A stretch of DNA of 64,000 nt, from the NCBI GenBank assembly GCA_009760885.1, contig CM019693.1, positions 1,017,800 through 1,081,799 on the forward strand. The letters run 5' to 3'. Positions 30,201 through 42,200 of the stretch are shown in pieces; the stretch's first letter is position 1; every line of letters starts with the position of its first letter. The notes under the pieces were generated by a model. It saw only the letters and a program-made list of their open reading frames with translations. It was not told the origin of the DNA and searched no databases. This stretch comes from Achatina immaculata. Taxonomy: Eukaryota; Mollusca; Gastropoda; Stylommatophora; Achatinidae. A program made the position numbers and the translations under genes.

Positions 30201-33200
30201 GTAAGGAGTCACCAAAACATTATTTAACTCTTTCGCTACTTTGAGACGTGTCCTGTATGATTTCCCCCCCCCCCCCCAGCAGCCCATTCTTCACGCAGTG
30301 CGATGATGGTTTGTAGCTCTCTAATTCTGAAAATAATCAAAGTATACTTAAAACCAGCAGTTGGACTTCCCTTCGGTATCCATTTGTCCATATGAGGTGT
30401 GTGTTTGAGGTGAAAACCGAGCGGTTTTGTGTTAATCTAACGCGTTTTTATTGAAGTGTATCGTCGCTAGGTTTTTGTTTATCAACAAATATGGCTTCCA
30501 GTGGTAGTTTATTTCGTCCAGAGCAGCGTATTTCTGCATTACAAGCTCAGAATTTAATTAAAAAATGTCTAGACAGTGGTGAAGAGAATGCAGTAGTAGA
30601 GATTATGAATTTTCGGACCCACGTGGGCTGATTCAAAGGATTAGAATGTTTTTTTTTTGGTCCAGCAGCAAAACGTGCTAGAAGGGTAGCTGGTGATACT
30701 ACTTCTCAGCTTTTTTGCTAGTACTAGCTGTAATAGCACAATAAGTAATGCTGGAGATTGTGTAATTTAAAAAATTAAATGTTGTAGAATGCTTCAAATT
30801 TTAAAAAAAAACAAAAAAAATAAAACACAATGGCCTGTTTCTGGTAAATATTAGTCAACACCCGCCCACTTGTTTTCATGTAAATATTACCTACCCACTT
30901 GGTGTTTTTAGTTTACTGTGAATGCATAATTAGTTTATGTTTTCATGTAAATTTTGGAGGATATGTGAAGAAAAGGTGTTTGTGTACATTTTTATTCATT
31001 ATGGAATTATATGACCAACTACAGTGGATTAACTTGATGGGTAAGTGAAAAAAATTAATTCAATTCCTTCATTTTCCATTCTTACTTCTCAGTTCTTAGC
31101 TCTTTTTTTTTTGTTGTATACTAACAAAATGTTAAAAATTTTATTATAAAAACAAAATACATTTTTTCTTCTTCAAAATAATATATAATATATGATACTA
31201 TAAATCAGATTATGCCTTTGTCATTCTTTTAAATGTTACAACCTTCCCATTCTACACTGTGAAATTTACCCCCCCGGTCTTTTGAGGGAAACACTCCCAG
31301 TATACAAAGAGTTAAAAAATTACAAGCTAGCAATAGAAAAAAAAACCCCACCTTCTTCAGGTAATCATTCATAAAAGTTTCTCTTGTCATTGCTTGCAGA
31401 CGCGGACATGGACCAGAGACACCTGGACATAGATTCATCTGAGCTGCGCGTAGGGCACGAGCATAAGTGTAGACTGCCAAAACTGCAGCCTCTACATTCT
31501 TACTTTGCTGAAATTCTGCTCGCTTCTTAAGCTCCTTGTCTGTGGCGTTCATTCCTGCATACAGGCTGTTGCAGTTGCTGAGGAAACAACGCAAAAAAAA
31601 ATAACTTATTTCTTACTTTTTTTTTCAATAAAAGTTAATCAAGAAAACTGAAAACAAAGGCAAAAAGGTTGAGATAACGTGTGTGTATGTGGGGTGGGCG
31701 GGATATAATGGCAGAGATAGCTGATAGGAAGAGGAAAGGGGGGGGGGGGGGGTGGAAACTAGGAAAATATGAAGTGAAAAATGACCACTTGTTCATATGT
31801 TCAACCTTAGATGAAATTGGGCAGATGCCGCTACAATGCTATTATTATTATTATTCTGTGCCATGCCCGTTAGCGTTGGCAGTTGTGCTTCTCCATCTTG
31901 AATGGTCCTCGGTGTTTTTGCTCAGTTCAAATGCTTTTCTTTTTCTGTGTCACTTGGTCCATTCACCGAGATATTTTTTTTGTTTTTGGCCTTCCTTTCT
32001 TCTTTGAACTTTCCAGTTGCTACTAACTACTGTCTTCTCATGACATGCCCAAGAAAGTTTGACCTTTTTTCTTATAATTTTAACTCGTTTTCATTGTCCT
32101 GAACTTATTTCAGCACTTATTCATTTGTTTCTTTGTCTGTCCAGGGTATTTGTTGCATCTTTTCTCCAAAACCACATGTACCTGCTACATGGCTGGTAAG
32201 CCAGAATACAGACTGTAGTGTGGTGATCTGGCATATATGAAAAACTGCTTCGTGAAAAAAAGGACAATTCTAAAGCTTAAAATTAATTCCAGATATTAAA
32301 AACAAAATAATAATAAACTAATCATGAAAAAAATTATCACTTTTAAAATTATGATAATTTCATACGACTTAATCTTTGTTTTTCAAATGATGATACTCAC
32401 ATCATAGGTCCACATGTAAGTGGAGAGATACCCATCTGGTGGAGGGAAAAGATTCCATTGACAATGATGTCTCCTTGCTCAAAATAATACTTCAGACCTG
32501 AAGGCAAGCCCAGGCAGGGAGTACATCCTTGTGCAGGGCAAACAGATGATGGCAGAGGGTTTAATCGGACTTGACGAGTCACATCATACATGGCCACATT
32601 TCCAAGATTGAAGTCTAAATAACCGCCAACATAACTTCCCACCTAACAGAAGAAGAACAGATCTTAAAACTATTAAATATATCAAACTGGAAGCTAAAGT
32701 TCAGAGTGACCTATTAAGAATTTTAATAAACATAGTTTGTTTTGTTTTTCAAGTAGAATGCTCTTACTCAAAGTTTTAATGATGATGCACAGAACATATT
32801 TTAACTAACAAAATATATAATCTCCTATGGGGTTTAATTTCATCACTTCTTTCTCACCGACTTACAACTACTGATGAACAATGTGATGGAGCAAGGGGAC
32901 TTCTCCTTGATATTAGGTATTGTAAAAACCACATATGCTCTATCTGTTAAGACTTTCATGCTGTGAAATCACTGTGAGACAGCAACTTTACTTACGCGTC
33001 TGAATCTAAATGTATTGGCACCACCACCAGTTTCAACATCGTTGTAGTTATAGATATAGTAAGCTGGGTCAGATATGTCTCCGTACGGTGTAAAGCTGAG
33101 GTGTTTTGCAGAACTGTATGGGAGAACATTCCTCGACGCAAGGCTAGGAACTCGTTCATCAGTGGTAAAGGTGAAGTTCACCTGAAAGAAAGGAACGAAC

Positions 33201-36200
33201 ATATTATAGTTCAGCTTTACAGCTGTCACCTCTCTAGATCCTGTTAGGGAAGAATCTGTTAATCATTCTCAACACTGATGCTATGACTGTCTCTCTTAAC
33301 AAGTCATTTCTTATGGTATTTGACCAGATATTCCTTTGATATTATCTACAAATGTGGTTTGGAAGGTGTCAAATGCACATGCAACTGTCCATGTCAGTTT
33401 CCATTAAACATTTCCGTGTAGTAAGATATTTAGAACATTGCTTTCGAATATTCTGCATTTATTTTTCTGCCTTTTTTTCCCCCTATATCTACATCCAGAT
33501 ATAGTTAGTGTGACCCAAGCCTGTTTGGGTTTTATTGTTATTATTCTCATTTCTTCATTGCTTTAGAATAGTAGGAGTCACCAAAACATTATTTAACTCT
33601 TTCGCTACTTTGAGACGTGTCCTGTATGATTTCCCCCCCCCCCCCCAGCAGCCCATTCTTCACGCAGTGCGATGATGGTTTGTAGCTCTCTAATTCTGAA
33701 AATAATCAAAGTATACTTAAAACCAGCAGTTGGACTTCCCTTCGGTATCCATTTGTCCATATGAGGTGTGTGTTTGAGGTGAAAACCGAGCGGTTTTGTG
33801 TTAATCTAACGCGTTTTTATTGAAGTGTATCGTCGCTAGGTTTTTGTTTATCAACAAATATGGCTTCCAGTGGTAGTTTATTTCGTCCAGAGCAGCGTAT
33901 TTCTGCATTACAAGCTCAGAATTTAATTAAAAAATGTCTAGACAGTGGTGAAGAGAATGCAGTAGTAGAGATTATGAATTTTCGGACCCACGTGGGCTGA
34001 TTCAAAGGATTAGAATGTTTTTTTTTTTGGTCCAGCAGCAAAACGTGCTAGAAGGGTAGCTGGTGATACTACTTCTCAGCTTTTTTGCTAGTACTAGCTG
34101 TAATAGCACAATAAGTAATGCTGGAGATTGTGTAATTTAAAAAATTAAATGTTGTAGAATGCTTCAAATTTTAAAAAAAAACAAAAAAAATAAAACACAA
34201 TGGCCTGTTTCTGGTAAATATTAGTCAACACCCGCCCACTTGTTTTCATGTAAATATTACCTACCCACTTGGTGTTTTTAGTTTACTGTGAATGCATAAT
34301 TAGTTTATGTTTTCATGTAAATTTTGGAGGATATGTGAAGAAAAGGTGTTTGTGTACATTTTTATTCATTATGGAATTATATGACCAACTACAGTGGATT
34401 AACTTGATGGGTAAGTGAAAAAAATTAATTCAATTCCTTCATTTTCCATTCTTACTTCTCAGTTCTTAGCTCTTTTTTTTTGTTGTATACTAACAAAATG
34501 TTAAAAATTTTATTATAAAAACAAAATACATTTTTTCTTCTTCAAAATAATATATAATATATGATACTATAAATCAGATTATGCCTTTGTCATTCTTTTA
34601 AATGTTACAACCTTCCCATTCTACACTGTGAAATTTACCCCCCCGGTCTTTTGAGGGAAACACTCCCAGTATACAAAGAGTTAAAAAATTACAAGCTAGC
34701 AATAGAAAAAAAAACCCCACCTTCTTCAGGTAATCATTCATAAAAGTTTCTCTTGTCATTGCTTGCAGACGCGGACATGGACCAGAGACACCTGGACATA
34801 GATTCATCTGAGCTGCGCGTAGGGCACGAGCATAAGTGTAGACTGCCAAAACTGCAGCCTCTACATTCTTACTTTGCTGAAATTCTGCTCGCTTCTTAAG
34901 CTCCTTGTCTGTGGCGTTCATTCCTGCATACAGGCTGTTGCAGTTGCTGGAAACAACGCAAAAAAAAATAACTTATTTACTTTTTTTTTCAATAAAAGTT
35001 AATCAAGAAAACTGAAAACAAAGGCAAAAAGGTTGAGATAACGTGTGTGTATGTGGGGTGGGCGGGATATAATGGCAGAGATAGCTGATAGGAAGAGGAA
35101 AGGGGGGGGGGGGGGGTGGAAACTAGGAAAATATGAAGTGAAAAATGAGCAGCCTTAAATATTTTAATGTAGAGGTTTTGTGGGGTTAAAAAATATTACA
35201 AGTGTTTTGTGGGGATGAAAAAAGGTTGGGAAAGACTGATTCAGAGAATAATTATTTGTCTTCATTTCTTATTAAACATAAGGCAGCTACAAGAAAAATC
35301 TGAGTGAAATGATGCTGGAGTGACAGTGTCGGTGAACTAGGCCTGGCTGTGTTCTTATTTCTTCTGCTTGTGGTGTTTCTTGTTGCAGGTCAATAAGACT
35401 CTTATTTTCACACATAAAACATGTATGTACATGTGTATGTGAGAGAGAACAGAATCATGGTTACTTAAAAATTTGATAAATGGCCTTAACCACATGCTCA
35501 CAAGTTGAGCAAAATTCATTAAAAAAAAAAAAAAAACAATCAAAGAACTGACAGAAACTTCCAAATGAGCTATCCTAAAACAGGCAATCACATAAATCTT
35601 CCAAGAGATGCTACTAGGATTATTTTTCTTCACGGAAATTCAGTGGCGCACTGTTAACAATGACTCCCGCTGAAAAATTGGACCCTGTAGTTGTGGTCAT
35701 TCATGGACAGCTCTGCCATCATCTACCCATACAAATAAGAGTTAATTTGAATTCACCCAGTATTTCAATTTTCATTTTTAATTTAGTTTTGTTTCCTATG
35801 TAAATTCTTATCTCTGCTGTTGTTCACTGAAAGGCAGTGAGTCATACTACTGTTTATATTTTTTTCATAACCTCTACATCTGTAAAAAAGTTCAGTACAA
35901 CACACTTACCGATAGAACATGACGAGGGGTCTGTGGTCTGCAAAAACTGTGTATGACGTGTCCATTATATGTGTAAAAATGCAGTACTCTTTAAGTCTGG
36001 ACAATAAGCTAGCCATATGAGATATGGTAAACATTTGACAAAGTTAACTGTAACAGTTTCAGTCTTTACATGGAATACACTGTAATCTACTTACATTTCT
36101 CCAGCTGTTGGGTTGAATTTGCAGTTGTACCTGTTCTCATACCACCCGGTAAACCATGGATTTTCAGGTGAAGGGTTTGATTCATCAATTCGAATCCAAT

Positions 36201-39200
36201 GATCCTCAAACTCCACAATGTCACGAGAAGCAGCTGCGACGGAGATGATACCACGCTGATATATACTGGAACTGGTAAATCTGGTGTCCACAGGAACATC
36301 TGTTAGCAGCCACTGCAAACGTCCTGCCACTGCAGAAAAATATGGAAGAAAATTTGTCAAAATTACAGTATAATATTAACGAATTTCAGACTTTTAATGT
36401 ATACTATCCATTGCTGAAGTGATTATTTTGATCTTTCTGGAGTTAGAGATGTAAAGGCAGACAAGTGTGCTACTCATCACACTTCCAGCTAGTGATTTGA
36501 TAAGTCAAGAAATATATAGGCTCTAACACTATACTCCCTAATGCTACACTGTAAAGTCACCTTTAAATTCAACACACACTGCAATTCTTGACCCTACAAA
36601 AAACCACAAGAATTAATCATATTTTTCTTGTTCATTTTGTAGTGTCTTAAGAAGTTAGAGGACAGTATGAAATGCTACGTTCCATGAAGCGACCCAAACT
36701 AATAATGCCCTTTCTCATGCCGTAGAATCTGCAAGAACAAAAAAAACATTCTTTGTTGATGTAGAACCTATCTGTGAAACCAACAGAACTAATAATGTTC
36801 TTGTTGATGTTGTAGAATCTCTCTGTGAAACTACCAGAACTAATAATGTTCTTGTTGATGTTGAATCTATCTGTGAAACCACCAGAACTAATAATGTTCT
36901 TGTTGATGCTGAATCTATCTGTGAAACCACCAGAACTAATAATGTTATTGTTGATGTTGAATCTATCTGTGAAACCATTCATTCATTCTTTTGCATGTCC
37001 CTTGCGGAACTTTGTCTCCCAAACAGCACTCCTGTAGGCCTTTCGGTTGTGAGCAAGATGGCCTGCTGCTGATGCATTCATTTGCAGATCATCAACGATG
37101 TCTTGCAGCCATCTTCACCTTGGTCTTCCTCTCTTTCTTTTTCCCATTAAGTACCCTTCAAAGACGGTCTTCTCTAGATTATCATGTTTAATGTGTCCAA
37201 AATATTTAAGTTTTCTCTCTTTAATCCTCTTTACTAGCCAGCCTTCTTCAGTATTAAGTTTTTGTAGTTTAGATATATTTGTTCCTTTTTGTGTCCATGA
37301 TATTTGAAGAACTCTTCTGTGAAACCACCAGAACTAATAATGCTTTTGTTGATGCAGAATCTCTCTGTGAAACCACAAGAATTAATAATGTTCTTGTGTT
37401 GTAGAATCTCTGTGAAACCACCAGAACTAATAATGTTCTTGTTGAAGTGGAATCTATCAGTGAAACCACCAGAACTAATAACGCTTTTGTTGATGCAGAA
37501 TCTCCCTGTTAAACCAGCAAGACCAATAATGCACTTGCTGATGTTGTAGAATCTCCTTGCAGCTATGAAATGGAGTCAATGACATCTCAAACAACAGTGA
37601 AAGTGATGACTACAGTGACTTTTTTTTTTTTTTTAATACAGTAGACCTAATTTTCTGATTTGTGAACATAAAATTCAATATGAATTCAATGCCTCTCTCT
37701 CTCCCCCCCCCTCCCCGCCCCCAATTGTGCTATCTGTAAAATCCTGAATCTGAATCAGCGTTAAGTTAGTTGAAAATAAATACTTCACACCCACAGTGGA
37801 CCCCTGTAGTGATGGAGCCTAATGAGAAACTTGACTTTTTAGCAACACTCTTGGTCTTGAAGATAGCTACTCGTAACTCACTTTCAATGTGATGTCATAC
37901 TTGTGTTCTAATACCTTCACTGCACTGGATGCTACGAACACTGCTCATGATTTCAGTGGAAAAGAACAACAATCACTTACTTGGAAGCATCCCGTTTCCA
38001 GCGCTGATTAGAGCTTCAGCATAATTGCTCGGTCCAAAGTAAATCACGCCTGTAGCATTTGTGCTGAGGACTCTATTCAGAGTGTCCCTTGCAGTGCTCT
38101 CTTCATCAGAGTCGATCATAATGCCAGCAGTGAGACAAATGCCATTGGAAATCAGCCGTGGATGTAGCTCGCTATAGGCCTGTCGTCCATAGTCATCAGA
38201 ATCATAAACAACAGCAATGTACTTCCACTGCAGTTTGATCATCACTTGAACAATTACCTGGCGCAAAAAAAAATGGAACGTTAATCAAGATAATGAAATT
38301 TTGTTTTTCATTATCTTGATTAATGTTCCATTTTCATGAAAATGGAGTGAAACTCTCAAAATTTAGGTATATGGAAAAATGAAATGTATTTCATGGGTAC
38401 AACAGAAGACAAATAATGAAGAACTGGAAAAACTAAAACTAAAAATAAATGAAATAATTTTTAAAAAGAAATATAACAGCTGTGAAACAAATAAAACACA
38501 CTCATAACCCAATTAACAGTAAAGGTGCATTCCTGAAAACAGAGTGCCAAGTGAGTTAGTACAAAATGTGATTACTGTAATTTTAAAAAAAAAAAAAAGG
38601 TAAAATCCCGATTCTCATGGCATTAAGGCATATTGGGAATACAGCGTTAGGTCCATACTTCCAAGACCATCAGCACATGAAAGCGTGATGCAGACTGTAT
38701 CACGTTTGGCCACATTTACCTTCCCATATTTCTCTGGCAACCATTTTTTGAGACTGAGTGAACCCTGGGGCCTTTTTTGGTGTGGTGGCACCAGAAAAAA
38801 ATCATTATTTAAAAAAAAAAAAATAGTATATAGGTTAAATTGTAAATAAAAATATAAAAAAAATGTTGGAACAAGTCTAGATTTTGAGATAAAGAATAAG
38901 TGAAAAAGTGATGGACTCCATATCATCTTCCTCAAGGAATGAAGGAAAAGCTGCTTGGTCAGTTAACACAATGTAATTAGGAGACAGTGACTACAGATAA
39001 GACTGTAGTCAAATTTCCTGAGTAGCTGGCACACGATAATGATGATGGTGGAAACCTCACCTCCATGAGAGGTCCATCTGGAGAAATGGTCCTCATGAAG
39101 TTTGGGTACTTGCCAGACACTGTAAGCTGAGTGGCTGTGGCCTCATAAGACACTAATGGAATCTTATGTGGCACTGTTGCACCTGACAAAGCAACGACAT

Positions 39201-42200
39201 CACCTGATGTGGATGCCCCGACAACACCTGTTGGAAAATAAAGATAAGAAAAGGCTAACATGGTAGCAATAGTAACAGTAAATAAGATGATTATAAAGGG
39301 AAATTTATGAAACACTTCTAGACAAAACCTTAAGACTGAAGTAAATGAAACAATACTCACTTTCCTATGTCATAACCATTTTCCATGTTTGTTGCCTCCA
39401 GTAACAGGTTCATCCTGATTAAAAGGTCCGGTAACAGGTTCAGCCTGATTAAAAGGCCAATATATAGTCCCCATCGTGGCGGAGTCTGCTAAAGAAACAT
39501 GCACACTTCCATGTTTTTCTTTTCTTTACCTACAGATATGCAAAAAAACAGCAGCTGTGACCCACTCCTAATTGAATGCAATGCTGTGCCTCAACATCTT
39601 CAGCTGCAAAAGAACATCCTTGAGACAGATCAACAATAGCAACAATGAAAATGGAACGTTAATCAAGATAATGAAATTTTGTTTTTCATTATCTTGATTA
39701 ATGTTCCATTTTCATGAAAATGGAGTGAAACTCTCAAAATTTAGGTATATGGAAAAATGAAATGTATTTCATGGGTACAACAGAAGACAAATAATGAAGA
39801 ACTGGAAAAACTAAAACTAAAAATAAATGAAATAATTTTTAAAAAGAAATATAACAGCTGTGAAACAAATAAAACACACTCATAACCCAATTAACAGTAA
39901 AGGTGCATTCCTGAAAACAGAGTGCCAAGTGAGTTAGTACAAAATGTGATTACTGTAATTTTAAAAAAAAAAAAAAGGTAAAATCCCGATTCTCATGGCA
40001 TTAAGGCATATTGGGAATACAGCGTTAGGTCCATACTTCCAAGACCATCAGCACATGAAAGCGTGATGCAGACTGTATCACGTTTGGCCACATTTACCTT
40101 CCCATATTTCTCTGGCAACCATTTTTTGAGACTGAGTGAACCCTGGGGCCTTTTTTGGTGTGGTGGCACCAGAAAAAAATCATTATTTAAAAAAAAAAAA
40201 TAGTATATAGGTTAAATTGTAAATAAAAATATAAAAAAAATGTTGGAACAAGTCTAGATTTTGAGATAAAGAATAAGTGAAAAAGTGATGGACTCCATAT
40301 CATCTTCCTCAAGGAATGAAGGAAAAGCTGCTTGGTCAGTTAACACAATGTAATTAGGAGACAGTGACTACAGATAAGACTGTAGTCAAATTTCCTGAGT
40401 AGCTGGCACACGATAATGATGATGGTGGAAACCTCACCTCCATGAGAGGTCCATCTGGAGAAATGGTCCTCATGAAGTTTGGGTACTTGCCAGACACTGT
40501 AAGCTGAGTGGCTGTGGCCTCATAAGACACTAATGGAATCTTATGTGGCACTGTTGCACCTGACAAAGCAACGACATCACCTGATGTGGATGCCCCGACA
40601 ACACCTGTTGGAAAATAAAGATAAGAAAAGGCTAACATGGTAGCAATAGTAACAGTAAATAAGATGATTATAAAGGGAAATTTATGAAACACTTCTAGAC
40701 AAAACCTTAAGACTGAAGTAAATGAAACAATACTCACTTTCCTATGTCATAACCATTTTCCATGTTATGTTGCCTACAGCAACAATGAAGAATGTGATTT
40801 TAGAAGAGTGGATTTTATTACTCAAAATGTGGATTTTTCTCTGCATACATCAGGATTATTTATGTGCTGCACAATTATTAAAACTGCTCCAAATGTGGCA
40901 CTGCCTAAATAACTTCACCCACTTTTTAAAAATATTGTTACTCCAGTTTGGTTTTTACAGATTAACCTTAACCCAGTGGTTTTTAACCTTTTTTAAGCTG
41001 AGGACCCCCTTTCTTACTAAGAACAGCTATAGACCCCCTTTTCAGCCTGAGAACATCTGTGGACCTCTCATTAAAAATAAAGCAATAAATATAGCCCAGA
41101 TGATGCTATGGTTTATGGTCTGGGTCATCACCACTGCACTCTGGACATGTCCATAGGTGCTCAGATTCCCCCCTCAACATATTCATCAGTGTCCTGCGGT
41201 TGATAGTGCCTGTCCTGTATTAGTTGATAGGCTCCATCATGTGTCCAGTATGCCTCTTGTTCATGGCCATGTCAATCTGTACTCCCAGCTCTCTCAGCCT
41301 AAGCAGCGATGTGGATTTGCTGCTCTCAAAGTCCTCTACTTTGCCTCTCTGAGTGTGTTAACAATATTTTTAAAATACTTTTTTAATCAAGCCAATCCAT
41401 TTACTGGTCCATCTTCATCTTCTTCTTCTTCAGCTTTCCGAGCCATTAAGACTCATTGCTGCAGATAAAGTTTGCCTCCATTCTTCTCTATTCCTAATCT
41501 TCTCTCTCCAGTTGGCGACACCAATTTCTTTTATATCCTCTTCTATGTTGTCTTTCCATCTCTGTCTTGGTCTACCTTTTGGTCTTGTTTCCCTCATCTC
41601 TTGTGCATACATCATTTTCGTTTGTCTGTTCTCTTCCATTCTTTCTACATGCCCTAGCCAGCGTAGTCTGTTCAGTTTCAAGACATTTATAATTCGTTGG
41701 GATTAATAAGCTGTTCATTTCAGTGTTCTTTCTAGCTCTCCATTCTCCACTTTTGGTATCCTTTATCGGCCCAAAGATTCTTCTTAGGATTTTGTTCTCA
41801 AAGAACAATTGTTGTTCGTCTTTTTTTTGTCGTACTCCATGTTTCTGACCCATACATGACAGCTGGTCCATGGACACCCAAAAATTCTTATAGGGATGCT
41901 TGGGGTCCAAAGAGCGCAGGTTAAGAACTATTGCCTTAAACACCCTTCAGTACCATACATACCACTCTGCACACATCATCATCAAGTTCTATGTCCTTAG
42001 GACCTGGCAAACACACTTCTATGTTACAATTTTTTGTTTGTTTGTAATTTACTACACCTAAACAGATCTATTTTCATTCATTTTTTGTGCCACTTAGTAA
42101 ACTAGCGCAGATGGGTTTTTTTTTTTCTCTCAATATCCATTTTTTTCTTTCACTTTAAATTTTCCAGCAACTATCAAGTTCTCTAACATCTGTCTTTTCA

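Larger units (their letters stand above)
28411..35150. repeat. 3.37-kb tandem duplication carrying exons 7-9
   Basis: 28411-31782 and 31783-35150 match almost base for base, including introns, the piggyBac-like element and the LINE fragment. The junctions read CTA/CCACTTG (left), ATGA/CCACTTG (middle) and ATGA/GCAGCC (right), so there is hardly any homology at the break. Differences are mostly in short runs. Confidence 0.92.
38271..40770. repeat. Tandem duplication (1.38-kb period) carrying exon 4
   Basis: 38271-39395 and 39649-40772 are nearly identical. Between them lies a roughly 250-bp stretch with repeat R1. The offset is 1,377-1,378, with the poly-A run differing by one base. Confidence 0.92.

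Noticed and set aside
35910..35937. A 28-base pseudo-exon with acceptor and GTAAG donor between exons 6 and 7
   Set aside because: Including it shifts the phase so that exon 7 cannot be read; exon 6 joins exon 7 directly in frame with a clear family match.
38977..39360. 127-codon open frame starting in a hydrophobic stretch upstream of exon 4 (and its copy at 40354-40737)
   Set aside because: The hydrophobic start is intron sequence upstream of the acceptor; only the part after CCAACAG fits the receptor domain.
40738..40790. Possible small exon ahead of exon 4 (GGAAA before GTGAGT; also at 39361)
   Set aside because: Every frame that fits the neighbouring phases contains a stop, and exon 3 joins exon 4 directly with a good match to the receptor family.
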